From positions 35,673 through 99,672 of the forward strand of contig CAZFER010000016.1 in assembly GCA_964517495.1 (NCBI GenBank): a DNA stretch of 64,000 nt. Reading direction: 5' to 3'. Of this stretch, positions 43,850 through 53,584 are shown piece by piece (position 1 is the first letter of the stretch; every line of letters begins with the position of its first letter). A model generated the notes under the pieces. That model was not told the origin of the DNA, ran no database searches, and saw nothing but the letters and a program-made list of their open reading frames with translations. Both the position numbers and the translations under genes were made by a program. The DNA is from CAZFER01 sp964517495 (GTDB lineage Bacteria > Hinthialibacterota > Hinthialibacteria > Hinthialibacterales > Hinthialibacteraceae).

Positions 43850-44932
43850 TTACACAGACGACGTGGCTACATCAGCCACCATCGTTTTTCCAATGGCCTC
43901 AACCACAGGAGTCAGCCGTTTCATTAAATCCTGGAAGCTCTGTTCATCCAGGGATTGTGCCCCATCCGACCATGCTTGTGATGGGTTGGGATGAATCTCA
44001 AGAATAAGGCCATTACAACCTGATGCGGCGGATGCAAGACTCATGGATAAAACCAGATCCGCTCGTCCAGTCCCATGGCTGGGATCGACAATAATGGGGA
44101 GATGTGTCATTTTTTGTAACGTGGGAACAGCATTTAAGTCGAGTGTATTTCGATATTTGGGTTCAAATGTTCGAATCCCGCGCTCGCATAAAATAACATT
44201 GCTATTTCCAACGGAGGCTATATATTCCGCAGACATCAACCATTCCTCGATAGTTGAAGACATCCCTCGTTTCAACAAAACAGGCTTTGTGGTTGATCCT
44301 AATGATTTTAGCAGCATAAAATTCTGCATGTTTCTGGCGCCAATTTGAATAACGTCTGCATAACGGTCCACCACTTCCAGATGATGAGCATCCATCAATT
44401 CGGTCACCACCGCCAAACCATATTCATGACGTGCTTCTGCTAATAATTTCAATCCTTCTTCCTCTAACCCTTGAAAACTATAAGGAGAAGTTCTCGGCTT
44501 AAAGGCGCCACCACGCAAAAATGAAGCACCGTTTTCTTGCGCAATGCGAGCACATTCAAAAATTTGATCCCGTGTTTCCACCGAACATGGTCCAGCCATC
44601 ATGACAAATGCTGAACCCCCGATAGTCACTTTGCGCTTACCCTCTTTCCACTCAAATTCCACATCGATCAGGGTATCCGGACGAGTCATGCCTTTGCGCA
44701 TTTCACGGCAGACCAACTTAAATGGAGGAAGTATATACTCAACCTTATCGACCATCTTTTGGCTGCTTAAGCGTTCATAAAGACCCGCTTTGCCGCGTTC
44801 ATCACCCACGGCAGCCAGAACGGTCAAATTGGTCCCATGAATGGGATGAACCGTATATCCAAAATCCTCAATAATGGATTCAACATTTTCAATATCTTCT
44901 TTTGTGGCATTGGAATTCATGGTTATAATCAC
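43850..44932 (-). CDS. aroF: 3-deoxy-7-phosphoheptulonate synthase (DAHP synthase)
   Basis: First step of the shikimate pathway. 360 residues from GTG with GAGGT upstream. N-terminal ferredoxin-like regulatory domain (about 1-70, MIITMNSNATKEDIENV) as in the AroF-type enzymes of Thermotoga and Bacillus, then the barrel: AGPCSVETRDQIF, FLRGGAFKPRTSPYSFQG, VIQIGARNMQNF, PVLLKRGM, VILCERGIRTFE, and PIIVDPSHGTGR. The regulatory domain suggests feedback control by an aromatic amino acid. The 600 bases upstream are free of genes. Confidence 0.97.
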   Translation of the reverse strand: MIITMNSNATKEDIENVESIIEDFGYTVHPIHGTNLTVLAAVGDERGKAGLYERLSSQKMVDKVEYILPPFKLVCREMRKGMTRPDTLIDVEFEWKEGKRKVTIGGSAFVMMAGPCSVETRDQIFECARIAQENGASFLRGGAFKPRTSPYSFQGLEEEGLKLLAEARHEYGLAVVTELMDAHHLEVVDRYADVIQIGARNMQNFMLLKSLGSTTKPVLLKRGMSSTIEEWLMSAEYIASVGNSNVILCERGIRTFEPKYRNTLDLNAVPTLQKMTHLPIIVDPSHGTGRADLVLSMSLASAASGCNGLILEIHPNPSQAWSDGAQSLDEQSFQDLMKRLTPVVEAIGKTMVADVATSSV

Positions 44933-45531
44933 AGTATCACCTCAGTCCGATCAAATATTTTGTGGTATCGATGAAAAAGAATGGTTTAGATTTTATTTTT
45001 TTTGATTTTACCCAGAAGGGTGTCATACACACTTTCAGGCCGGCATTTCAATAAATCCAGTTGATATATGCCAAACATGACAAATCATTAAGCCGGAATA
45101 AACTTATCCAGCGAATTTTTCACTAACACCTTTGCCGAATGTTGGAACGATAAAAGCTGATTATTCGAAGATGTCGACACGGTATGTCATTTAAATAGGA
45201 TAATTCATCTCTATACCGAAAGTATTCATTATAAAACCAATCCTGGATTATTGAAGGACACTGTCTGTTATGAAAATGGTTTCAATTTGTCTGAGTTCAA
45301 GCCTACTACGCTATTTCTAACCCTCCTCACGCATTTTTTATCACTATTCGCGTCTATTCGCTCCCAATAATGATGATAATGGCAGTGTGTTCGAATGTTA
45401 TTATAAGCCAATGGTTCATTTTTTATCCAATCTATTAAATATCGTCTTCAAGTAAAGTTTTTTTAATTCATTTCCTTGCTTTCATTTTAAGCCTATATTA
45501 CCCTTAACCCATTCAACCGGAGGCACCTATT
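44933..45531. other. Gene-free intergenic region between aroF and the esterase
   Basis: 599 bases between divergent genes. I see no ORF with coding character, tRNA, inverted repeat or T-box-like structure. GGAGG at 45519-45524 or so is the ribosome binding site of the following gene. It is long for this compact genome, so an unrecognised regulatory RNA for aroF remains possible. Confidence 0.4.
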
Positions 45532-46620
45532 GTGATGAACACGTTAAAAACCTTTATCACGTTTGGATTTTTTCTATTCTTAATCAATACACCCCATGCT
45601 CAGCAGGAGAACTCAACCATGCTTCATGGCGCTTTCCAGCCGTTTGACTATCCCTTACCCGCTAATTCCAATGAATGGGAATCGAAAAAAGCAGAGCTAA
45701 GAAAAACCTTAAAACATCATTTCGGGAACCTTCCCCTCCTGTTCACTCCAAAACCGGAAATTTTATACACCAAATCGCAGGATGGATATACCCTGGAAAA
45801 ATTCACTTTCGACAACGGTGTTGGCCATACTGTGTATGGCTATCTCGTTATTCCTGATAAACGGGAAAAACCTGCGCCTGCCATCCTTTATAACCACTAT
45901 CACGGCGGGCAATATGACAACGGCAAAGAAGAGATATTTAAATCCTGGCCCACCGACACCCCTCCTGCCAAAGCATTCGCCGACCGAGGCTACGTGGTGA
46001 TGGCTATCGACGCTTACGCTTTCGGCGAACGCACCCACCAAGGCCCCGCCGGCCAGCGTGAATCCGGTGGAAGAACCGAAAGCGCCTTGTTTAAAAGCTT
46101 TCTGTGGCAAGCTACATCCCTGTGGGGTATGATGGTCCGTGATGACCAACTGGCGCTTAATTACCTGATTTCCCGTCCCGAAGTGGATCAGGACCGAATC
46201 GGTGCAACCGGCATGAGTATGGGCAGCACCCGCACCTGGTGGCTATCCGCCCTCGATCCACGTATCAAAGCCTCTGTGTGTGTCGCTTGCCTTACCCGAT
46301 ACCAGGATTTGATCAAAGAGGGTGAGGTTAACAAGCACGGCATTTATTATTATGTTCCCGATCTACTGGATACAGGTATCGATATGGAAGCGGTTGTAGG
46401 TTTGATCGCCCCCCGCCCCCTTCTTACTTTGACCGGTGATCAGGATGGCGGCTCCCCCATCAGTGGAGTAAACCACATCAACACCTTTGTCCAAAAAGTT
46501 TATGACCTTTACGGTGTGTCTGATCAATTCAAGGGCTTGGTTTACCCTGGCGTAGGCCACAAATACACGCCCGAAATGTGGGAAGAAACCTTGGCATGGT
46601 TTGAAAAGCATCTGAAATAG
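45532..46620 (+). CDS. Secreted alpha/beta-hydrolase, acetylxylan-esterase-like
   Basis: 362 residues. Signal peptide (about 1-23, ends HAQQ). Alpha/beta-hydrolase core: ILYNHYHGGQYD as the oxyanion region, nucleophile Ser in GATGMSMGSTRTWW, acid in LTLTGDQDGGSP, His in VYPGVGHKYTPEMW. Resembles dienelactone-hydrolase and acetylxylan-esterase-type enzymes (CE families); probably deacylates a polysaccharide. GGAGG precedes GTG 45532 by eight bases; ATG 45535 is also possible. Followed by the DUF5107-TPR gene after about 45 bases, so probably co-transcribed. Confidence 0.85.
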   Translation: MMNTLKTFITFGFFLFLINTPHAQQENSTMLHGAFQPFDYPLPANSNEWESKKAELRKTLKHHFGNLPLLFTPKPEILYTKSQDGYTLEKFTFDNGVGHTVYGYLVIPDKREKPAPAILYNHYHGGQYDNGKEEIFKSWPTDTPPAKAFADRGYVVMAIDAYAFGERTHQGPAGQRESGGRTESALFKSFLWQATSLWGMMVRDDQLALNYLISRPEVDQDRIGATGMSMGSTRTWWLSALDPRIKASVCVACLTRYQDLIKEGEVNKHGIYYYVPDLLDTGIDMEAVVGLIAPRPLLTLTGDQDGGSPISGVNHINTFVQKVYDLYGVSDQFKGLVYPGVGHKYTPEMWEETLAWFEKHLK

Positions 46621-46665
46621 AAATGAATAACAATTTTAAATATGAATCATGAAAGGTTATTTGAT

Positions 46666-49600
46666 ATGAAATCACCCTGCAACATTTTATATCACACCAT
46701 TCGCTGGATCTCCTTGATTTTAATAACCTTACTGGCGGTTTCTTCCTACGGAAACGATACCGTCCGCATGTGGGAGGAATCCCTCGTTTTGCCCACTTAT
46801 CAAATGGGTGAGAATGAAGTCAATCCCATCTTCCGGCGTCCATTATCCTATCAAGGAGCCAGCAAGGTCATTTATCCCTATCCCTTGCAGGATAAATTAA
46901 CCAATAATCGTGAAGATCAAATCTATAAAGCGTTATATCTGGAAAATAAATACATCAAATTATGCATCCTCCCCGAGTTGGGAGGCCGCCTGTTTTATGC
47001 CACAGATAAAACCAACGATTACGAAATATTTTACCGCCAGCATGTTATCAAACCCTCCCAAATCGGGATGCTGGGGGCATGGATTTCTGGTGGAATCGAA
47101 TGGTGTGTCTTTCATCATCATCGCGCGTCCACCTTTTTACCCGTCAACTATCGCCTGGTCTCAAACGATGATGGCAGCAAAAGCATCTGGATTGGTGAAA
47201 TCGAACCACGCCATCGCATGAAATGGAGCATCGGCATCACCCTTTCCCCGAATTCATCACTCATCAAAGCCACCATACGGATGTACAACCGCACCGATTA
47301 CACCCACTCAATCCTATATTGGGCGAATGTCGCCACCCACGCCAACGATGATTATCAAATTTTCTTCCCACCCAGCACTGATTTTGGTGTGTTTCACGCC
47401 AAGAACGAATTTGTACATTGGCCCATCGCACGCACTCGTTATCGTGGTGTCGATTATAGAGGAGTGGATTTAAGCTGGTGGAAAAACCATCCCAAACCGG
47501 TATCCATTTTCGCCCATGATTTAAAAGACGGTTTTTTAGCCGGTTATGATCACGGCCAGGAAGCGGGTGTCGTCCATGTGGGAAATCCTCATATCGTTAC
47601 CGGTGCGAAATTATGGGAATGGGGGCCGGGTGAAGAAGGCAGCATGTGGGACACCAAAGTATTAACCGACAGCGATGGCCCCTACGCCGAATTAATGACA
47701 GGCGCATACTCAGACAACCAACCCGATTACAGCTGGATAAAACCCCACGAAACCAAAGAAGCCATTCAACATTGGTATCCCCTTCGTGATCTCGGTGGAG
47801 TAAAAGCAGCGAATACCAAAGCCGCAATCAATCTGGAAGCAAGGGAAAATGGCAACCTTAAGTTCGGAGTCAATGTCACTGAACCATATCCCGATGCTCG
47901 AATTATCCTTTCCGCAAATGACACCGTTTTGTTCGAAAAACAAATCGACATCGATCCCGCCCACCCGTTCATCCATACGATAGAAATCTCAGATTCATTA
48001 AACAAATCCAACCTTGAATGCGCACTTTATACCAAAGACAACGAGTGCTTGATCCGTTATCAACCTGTCATAAAAGATGTCCCCGATGAATTGCCCGATA
48101 CGGTACAACCTCCCGCTTCACCTGAAAAAATTGAAACCATCGAAGAACTCTACATAACCGGATTACGTATCAAGCAATTCCATAATGCACGCCTCAATCC
48201 CCATGATTACTTTTTGGAAGCGCTTCAACGTGATCCTTCCGATTCACGATGTAATATCCAAATGGGCTTGGATGCCACTCAACGCGGTTTATACGACAAA
48301 GCTGAGACATACTTTCAGACCGCCATTGATCGGCTTTCCAAAAATTATACCCGCCCTCGGGATTGTGAAGCATACTACCAATTAGGTTTAATTCAAAAAC
48401 GAAAAGACAACCCCCAAGCAGCGTATGACAATTTATACCGCGCTGTGTGGGATTTCGAATTCCGTGCTGCAGCCTATTTCAAGCTCGCCGAGATTGCCTG
48501 CTTGCAGAATAATTATGATGAAGCCCTCGACCATATAAATAACAGCTTGGCTGTCAATGCTCTCGATCCAAAAGCATTGGGACTAAAGAGTGCCATCTTA
48601 CGGCACCTGGATCGCCACCAAGAGGCATTACGTGGTGTAAATCAAGCCCTTAAACTCGATCCTCTTGGTTTTCTGGCTAAACACGAGCGAATCATATCCC
48701 TCGAAACGCTGAATCGAAATAAAAGGTTAAGTAAAGAGACTGCATCTTTTATAAAATTACTAAAAGATGATCCGGAATCGTATCTTGAAATGGCGGCTGA
48801 TTATATCAACGCCGGCTTTTGGAACGAAGCACTCAACATATTAAACCGTGCCGTTGATCTTCAAAAAGATGGTTTGAGTGATTATCCCACCATCCATTAT
48901 TACCTGGCATATTTATATCACCAAAATGGGAACAAGGAGAAAGTGGAAACATCACTCAAAACCGCCCAACAATGTCCTACAGACTACTGTTTCCCCTTTC
49001 GCCTGGAAACCATCGACATCCTGCAATTTGCCCTGGATAACAATTCACACGATGGACGTGCCAAATATTTCATGGGCAATCTCCTCTATGACCGTCAGCC
49101 AGAAAAAGCGATCGAGTATTGGGAACAAAGCGTTAACGCTGAACCAACCTTGGCCATCGCCCACCGCAACCTGGGCTGGGGATACTATTACGCCCTGGAT
49201 GATATAACCAAAGCCATCAAATCATACCAACGCGCCGTGCAACTTAATCCAACCGACGCCCGTTATTACTACGAATTGGACCGGCTGCATGAACGCAACG
49301 GCACCTCAATCGCCCAACGCCTCGAACTGCTTGAAAACAACCATCAGGCCATTCAAACCAGTGAACCCGCTTTAATCCGTGAAATTATGGTTCTCGTGCA
49401 GGCGGGAAAATACGATAAAGCCATTGAGTATCTCAACACCTATTATTTCCACATTCAAGAAGGTAATCGCCGATTGCATGATACGTTTGTCGATGCCCAT
49501 CTATTGCGAGGCCTGCACCGGTTTCATGGTGGCGATTATCAAAAAGCCCTTGATGATTTCTTGATCGCCAATACCTATCCCGAAAATCATCAGGTAGGAC

Positions 49601-50052
49601 GTGATCCAAACTATAACCGAAATGCTGAAATCGACTGCCTGATCGGTTTTGCCTATCAAGCGTTGAATAAATTGGAAAAAGCCAATACTCATTTTCGCCA
49701 GGCCGTCGAACATTCAATCCATAGTTACGATGATCCCACCTATCTCTATTACCAGGGAGTGGCCTATCGTGAGTTGGGAGAAGAAGAAAAGGCAAACCAC
49801 CAATTCTCTCAATTGGAAAAAGCCGGCAAACGTATTCTCGACCGTGCCGATCAAACCGACTTCTTCACCAAATTCGGTGAAGGTGATCCAGCCAATGTGC
49901 GTAAAGCAATAGGCCATTTGGCCATCGGCCTCAGTTATGAGGGCCGCAATAAACCAAAACAGGCAAAAGCCTCTTTCAAACAAGCCATTCAAGCCGATAT
50001 CAATAACCTCTGGGCACACTACTACTTGGAATATGGGTCAGGACGTCAATAA
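46666..50052 (+). CDS. Exported DUF5107 plus TPR protein
   Basis: 1128 residues from the ATG at 46666, chosen because AAAGG lies nine bases before it and it gives a signal peptide (SLILITLLAVSSYG); an ATG at 46642 would add eight residues. The N-terminal half is DUF5107, a galactose-mutarotase-like beta-sandwich (LPELGGRLFYATDKTNDYEI, GAWISGGIEW, HRMKWSIGITLSP). From about residue 500 come many TPR units, for example AYYQLGLIQKRKDNPQAAYD, AAYFKLAEIACLQNNYDEA and AIAHRNLGWGYYYA. The family is found with polysaccharide utilisation genes; it may bind or process sugars. Together with the esterase it forms a two-gene unit. Confidence 0.85.
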   Translation: MKSPCNILYHTIRWISLILITLLAVSSYGNDTVRMWEESLVLPTYQMGENEVNPIFRRPLSYQGASKVIYPYPLQDKLTNNREDQIYKALYLENKYIKLCILPELGGRLFYATDKTNDYEIFYRQHVIKPSQIGMLGAWISGGIEWCVFHHHRASTFLPVNYRLVSNDDGSKSIWIGEIEPRHRMKWSIGITLSPNSSLIKATIRMYNRTDYTHSILYWANVATHANDDYQIFFPPSTDFGVFHAKNEFVHWPIARTRYRGVDYRGVDLSWWKNHPKPVSIFAHDLKDGFLAGYDHGQEAGVVHVGNPHIVTGAKLWEWGPGEEGSMWDTKVLTDSDGPYAELMTGAYSDNQPDYSWIKPHETKEAIQHWYPLRDLGGVKAANTKAAINLEARENGNLKFGVNVTEPYPDARIILSANDTVLFEKQIDIDPAHPFIHTIEISDSLNKSNLECALYTKDNECLIRYQPVIKDVPDELPDTVQPPASPEKIETIEELYITGLRIKQFHNARLNPHDYFLEALQRDPSDSRCNIQMGLDATQRGLYDKAETYFQTAIDRLSKNYTRPRDCEAYYQLGLIQKRKDNPQAAYDNLYRAVWDFEFRAAAYFKLAEIACLQNNYDEALDHINNSLAVNALDPKALGLKSAILRHLDRHQEALRGVNQALKLDPLGFLAKHERIISLETLNRNKRLSKETASFIKLLKDDPESYLEMAADYINAGFWNEALNILNRAVDLQKDGLSDYPTIHYYLAYLYHQNGNKEKVETSLKTAQQCPTDYCFPFRLETIDILQFALDNNSHDGRAKYFMGNLLYDRQPEKAIEYWEQSVNAEPTLAIAHRNLGWGYYYALDDITKAIKSYQRAVQLNPTDARYYYELDRLHERNGTSIAQRLELLENNHQAIQTSEPALIREIMVLVQAGKYDKAIEYLNTYYFHIQEGNRRLHDTFVDAHLLRGLHRFHGGDYQKALDDFLIANTYPENHQVGRDPNYNRNAEIDCLIGFAYQALNKLEKANTHFRQAVEHSIHSYDDPTYLYYQGVAYRELGEEEKANHQFSQLEKAGKRILDRADQTDFFTKFGEGDPANVRKAIGHLAIGLSYEGRNKPKQAKASFKQAIQADINNLWAHYYLEYGSGRQ

Positions 50053-50121
50053 AACCACACTTTGTAATAAGCGCATGGTGCTTTGGAGTACCTCCTATGC
50101 CCCATGTGCTTTTCTAATACA

Positions 50122-50230
50122 GGGAGGGCAAGGCTCCCGCCGAGCCGTTTCCACGTATAACGGCTGGGCAGGAGCCTCGCCCCCCCCTTTAACATAATGA
50201 CATTGGGGGTTGACTCTATGTGTCAACCCA
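50122..50230. repeat. Two palindromic repeats at the breakpoint of the truncated helicase
   Basis: First: GGGAGGGCAAGGCTCCCGCC (from 50122) pairs imperfectly with the G-poor/C-rich arm ending in C8 at 50187, around a TTTCCACGTATAACGG core; the arms are about 27 bp. Second: GGGGTTGAC (50206-50214) with GTCAACCC (50222-50229), related to half of the element at 4303-4364. The helicase frame resumes 41 bases later. Confidence 0.65.
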
Positions 50231-50270
50231 TTTGTCAAGACAATCTCTGCGTGTTCGTCCTATGGTGTGA

Positions 50271-53200
50271 CAACGCATTCAAAAGCATCTTGATGAGTGT
50301 TCGTCCACATTAAAATTCAACCCTCATGATCTCACCGCTTCTGAATTAAACGCCATCGTCAAGTTTGCCCGGCTACTGCTTGAACGACCAATTCCAAACC
50401 GTGTTTTATTGGAACGAACCTCATGGGATACGACCAAAAGCCGGATTCAATCATGGATCGAAACCGGACAAAAAAGGGATAAAGGGCGCAATCTTATTTT
50501 TTCCCATTTCAAAGAGGCTATTTTATCTCAGGATCTTGATGAGATACATGAAAATCTGAATCGAATGCTTTCCTCCTCCCCGCCCATGTCATGGTGGTAT
50601 TGGTTTAAGTGTTTTCGTGCCTTAAAACGATTGGCAAAACAAAAACTCCCTGCAAGCAAAAAGTGGATTGAGTATATCGAAACCGCCCAAACCGTTAATC
50701 AATGCAACCGTGAACTCGAACATGACCAGCATGAAGCCACCCAGTGCCTTGGCGAACTCTGGCACGGTGGCGAAGCCAATTGGGAAACAGTACAACAACA
50801 CATGCATTGGGTTGACCGGTTTCGAAATCTTTGGTCTTTCATCCCTGCACAGGATTTTGATGCGAAAAAACAAATCAAAGACCGCTGGATTCAACTGGCA
50901 ACGGATATGCGCGATCAAGTCAAATCAGATTCCGCCCTTGGTAAAACATTGGCACAACTGGCTACGGAACATAATGCATTGGAATCAAAACGCCATGAAC
51001 TGAATGAATGCCTTCACTTAAATGAAAATCTATTCTGGGGAGATCCAGAAGAGAAACAATTCCTTTCCCGTATCGAATCATCTATTCAAAAATGCCTCAA
51101 TAACCAAAAGCAATTTGCACCATGGTGTGGTTATGTTGACCGCCGCCAAAAGATGAAAGACGTGGAACTCGATAATCTAGTCCAGCGTTTTGAAGAAGAC
51201 GGTTTCCCCATTGAAAAAATGATTCCTGTATTTGAACATTCCTTCTATCGCCACTGCTGGAACCACATACTTGAAATATATCCCGAATTCAGCCAATTCC
51301 AAAGTTACGAACAGAACCGCAAAATCAAACGGTTTAACGAACAAGATCGACAATATTTAGGTTTAGCCCGACAACAGGTTCAAAGCCAACTCAGCCAGGA
51401 TGTCCCCAATCTTGAACATGCCACCGATCATTCCGGAACCGGAATCATCCGCCGTGAAATCAAGAAAAAACAAAGGCACAAACCCATACGAAAATTAATT
51501 CAAGAAGTCGGTCCCACTATATTCAAAATCAAGCCTTGCTTTTTAATGAGCCCTCTCTCAGTCGTCCAATATTTGGACCTGGAACTTCAACCCTTCGACA
51601 TGGTCATTTTTGATGAAGCCTCCCAAATTCCCGTCTGGGATGCGGTCTGTACATTGGCACGAGGAAAACAGGCCGTCGTTGTTGGGGATAGCAAACAATT
51701 ACCTCCCACCAATTTCTTCGAAAAAACAATTGATGTGGATAATACCGAACAGGGGAATGAAGATGATATTCAGGATATGGAAAGCATTCTCGACGAATTT
51801 GAAGCCTCCAATTTTCCTAACTATCGCCTGCGCTGGCACTATCGAAGCCGCCATGAACACCTCATTGCGTTTAGCAATTATCAATATTACGACAACCACT
51901 TGATTACATTCCCTTCCGCCCGGGAAAAACATCCTCACCTGGGCGTTGATTTGATCCATCTGCCGGATGCGATTTATGATCGCTCCAAAACCCGGACCAA
52001 CCAACTGGAAGCGGAAGTGATTGTTGAAAAAATCATCGAACAGCTTAACAATCCAGAACGATGCCATAAAAGCATTGGCATTGTAACCATGAACCAGGCC
52101 CAGCAAACCTTAATCGAGGATCTACTGGACAAAGCCCGCCGGGAGAACCCGGACATTGAACGATTCTTTAACTCAGGGAATGACGATCAGTCCGTGCCAG
52201 AAGCAATCATCATCAAAAATCTTGAAAATGTGCAAGGCGATGAGCGCGATATCATCTTCCTCTCCATCACCTATGGCCCCGATTCCCATGGAAAAATCTC
52301 GATGCACTTCGGCCCCATGAATCGCGATGGAGGCGAGCGTCGATTAAACGTGGCCATAACCCGGGCACGTGAGAAAGTGTATCTGGTTAGTTCATTATTA
52401 GCGGAACAAATTGATACAAGCAAAACACGCTCGCGGGGTGTTCGAGATTTAAAAACCTATTTGGAATACGCCCAAAAAGGCCCTAAAGCCATTGCTGAAG
52501 CCTTAATACTTTCAGAAAATCATGATTTTGAATCACCACTTGAAAAAGAAATATTTTCTGAATTGACCGCTCGGGGCTGGAACGTGGATACACAGATCGG
52601 ATGTTCAGGCTATCGAATCGATATCGCCGTAAAACATCCCCAAGAGCCTGGACGCTATTTATTGGGGATTGAATGCGATGGAGCCTTCTACCACACCTCA
52701 CGAGTCGCACGAGAACGCGACCGGTTGCGCGAAACAGTTTTAAGCTCTTTAGGCTGGAATATCCATCGTGTCTGGTCAACCGATTGGTGGCGGGATCGGG
52801 AAAGTGAAATGAATAAAATTGAAGACAATTTAAATCGCTTACTAAATCTCTCCACATCATCTAAACCTAAATCGATTGTAATTAAAAAAACCACACATCC
52901 TGTCCCGGGAAAACCAACAGAACCAGAGCCTCAACAACGCTACGCCCATCAAAGTGTTTCAACCCCAACACCGTCCAAACCAGCTTTACCCCCAAACGCC
53001 GAGTATTTTAAACCATTTGATGAACAGGCATATGTTATACACGCCGATGCAAAAGATTTCCACGAAAAATCCTCTAACAAATTGATAACTGATTTGATTG
53101 TAAAAATTGTAGAAACAGAAGGTCCAATCGTATTCGAGCGCCTTGCCCGCCTGATTTCCCGCGTATGGGGAATTAGCCGGAAGGGTAGCCGTATTCAAGA

Positions 53201-53561
53201 GCGTATAAAACAACGCATCCCCAAACGGTCAATTTACTTCTTCGAAGATCGAGGACACCAGTTCTATCATTTGAAAAAACGCCCCCTTGAAGACCTGACA
53301 GGATACAGAATCCCACAAAATGACAAAGATGAAAAACGTAAGTTCGAAGAAATTCCTACCAAAGAAATCCAAAATGCAGCCATTTCAATTCTAACTCAAC
53401 AGGTTCAAATCCCCAAATCAGACCTCATTCTCGAAGTCGCCCGAACCTTTGGTTACCAACGAGCCGGCACATCATCCAAAAATGAAATTGAAACTTGCAT
53501 ACAAATATTAATTCAAGATGGAAAGATTATCGATGATGAAAACCAATACCTATTGCCATAA
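50271..53561 (+). CDS. Truncated DUF4011-type helicase with Vsr-like nuclease and DUF3320 (Walker A lost)
   Basis: The open frame runs from 50271, just past a TGA, with homologous-looking sequence before the first start codon (TTG 50409, 1050 residues). Present are SF1 motif II (VIFDEASQIP), III (AVVVGDSKQLPP), V (VQGDERDIIFLSI) and VI (RRLNVAITRAREKVYLVSS). A Vsr/MTES_1575-type nuclease follows (ESPLEKEIFSELTARGW, GYRIDIAV, LLGIECDGAFYHTS), then a C-terminal DUF3320-like region. Full proteins of this type, several linked to phage defence, are about 1600-2000 residues with DUF4011 and the Walker A GPPGTGKS at the front. Both are missing here, so the ATPase cannot be functional as it stands. 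The nuclease residues look intact. Two palindromic repeats lie at the breakpoint. It may be a pseudogene or a separate nuclease. Confidence 0.8.
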   Translation, partial: QRIQKHLDECSSTLKFNPHDLTASELNAIVKFARLLLERPIPNRVLLERTSWDTTKSRIQSWIETGQKRDKGRNLIFSHFKEAILSQDLDEIHENLNRMLSSSPPMSWWYWFKCFRALKRLAKQKLPASKKWIEYIETAQTVNQCNRELEHDQHEATQCLGELWHGGEANWETVQQHMHWVDRFRNLWSFIPAQDFDAKKQIKDRWIQLATDMRDQVKSDSALGKTLAQLATEHNALESKRHELNECLHLNENLFWGDPEEKQFLSRIESSIQKCLNNQKQFAPWCGYVDRRQKMKDVELDNLVQRFEEDGFPIEKMIPVFEHSFYRHCWNHILEIYPEFSQFQSYEQNRKIKRFNEQDRQYLGLARQQVQSQLSQDVPNLEHATDHSGTGIIRREIKKKQRHKPIRKLIQEVGPTIFKIKPCFLMSPLSVVQYLDLELQPFDMVIFDEASQIPVWDAVCTLARGKQAVVVGDSKQLPPTNFFEKTIDVDNTEQGNEDDIQDMESILDEFEASNFPNYRLRWHYRSRHEHLIAFSNYQYYDNHLITFPSAREKHPHLGVDLIHLPDAIYDRSKTRTNQLEAEVIVEKIIEQLNNPERCHKSIGIVTMNQAQQTLIEDLLDKARRENPDIERFFNSGNDDQSVPEAIIIKNLENVQGDERDIIFLSITYGPDSHGKISMHFGPMNRDGGERRLNVAITRAREKVYLVSSLLAEQIDTSKTRSRGVRDLKTYLEYAQKGPKAIAEALILSENHDFESPLEKEIFSELTARGWNVDTQIGCSGYRIDIAVKHPQEPGRYLLGIECDGAFYHTSRVARERDRLRETVLSSLGWNIHRVWSTDWWRDRESEMNKIEDNLNRLLNLSTSSKPKSIVIKKTTHPVPGKPTEPEPQQRYAHQSVSTPTPSKPALPPNAEYFKPFDEQAYVIHADAKDFHEKSSNKLITDLIVKIVETEGPIVFERLARLISRVWGISRKGSRIQERIKQRIPKRSIYFFEDRGHQFYHLKKRPLEDLTGYRIPQNDKDEKRKFEEIPTKEIQNAAISILTQQVQIPKSDLILEVARTFGYQRAGTSSKNEIETCIQILIQDGKIIDDENQYLLP

Positions 53562-53584
53562 CAACCTTATTCCCATTTAGAGCA

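Noticed and set aside
46642..46665. DUF5107 gene starting at 46642
   Set aside because: No ribosome binding site; the ATG at 46666 has AAAGG and begins a proper signal peptide.
50053..50270. Possible transposase or IS between the DUF5107 and helicase genes
   Set aside because: Only palindromic repeats are present; no transposase-like ORF is found in any frame.
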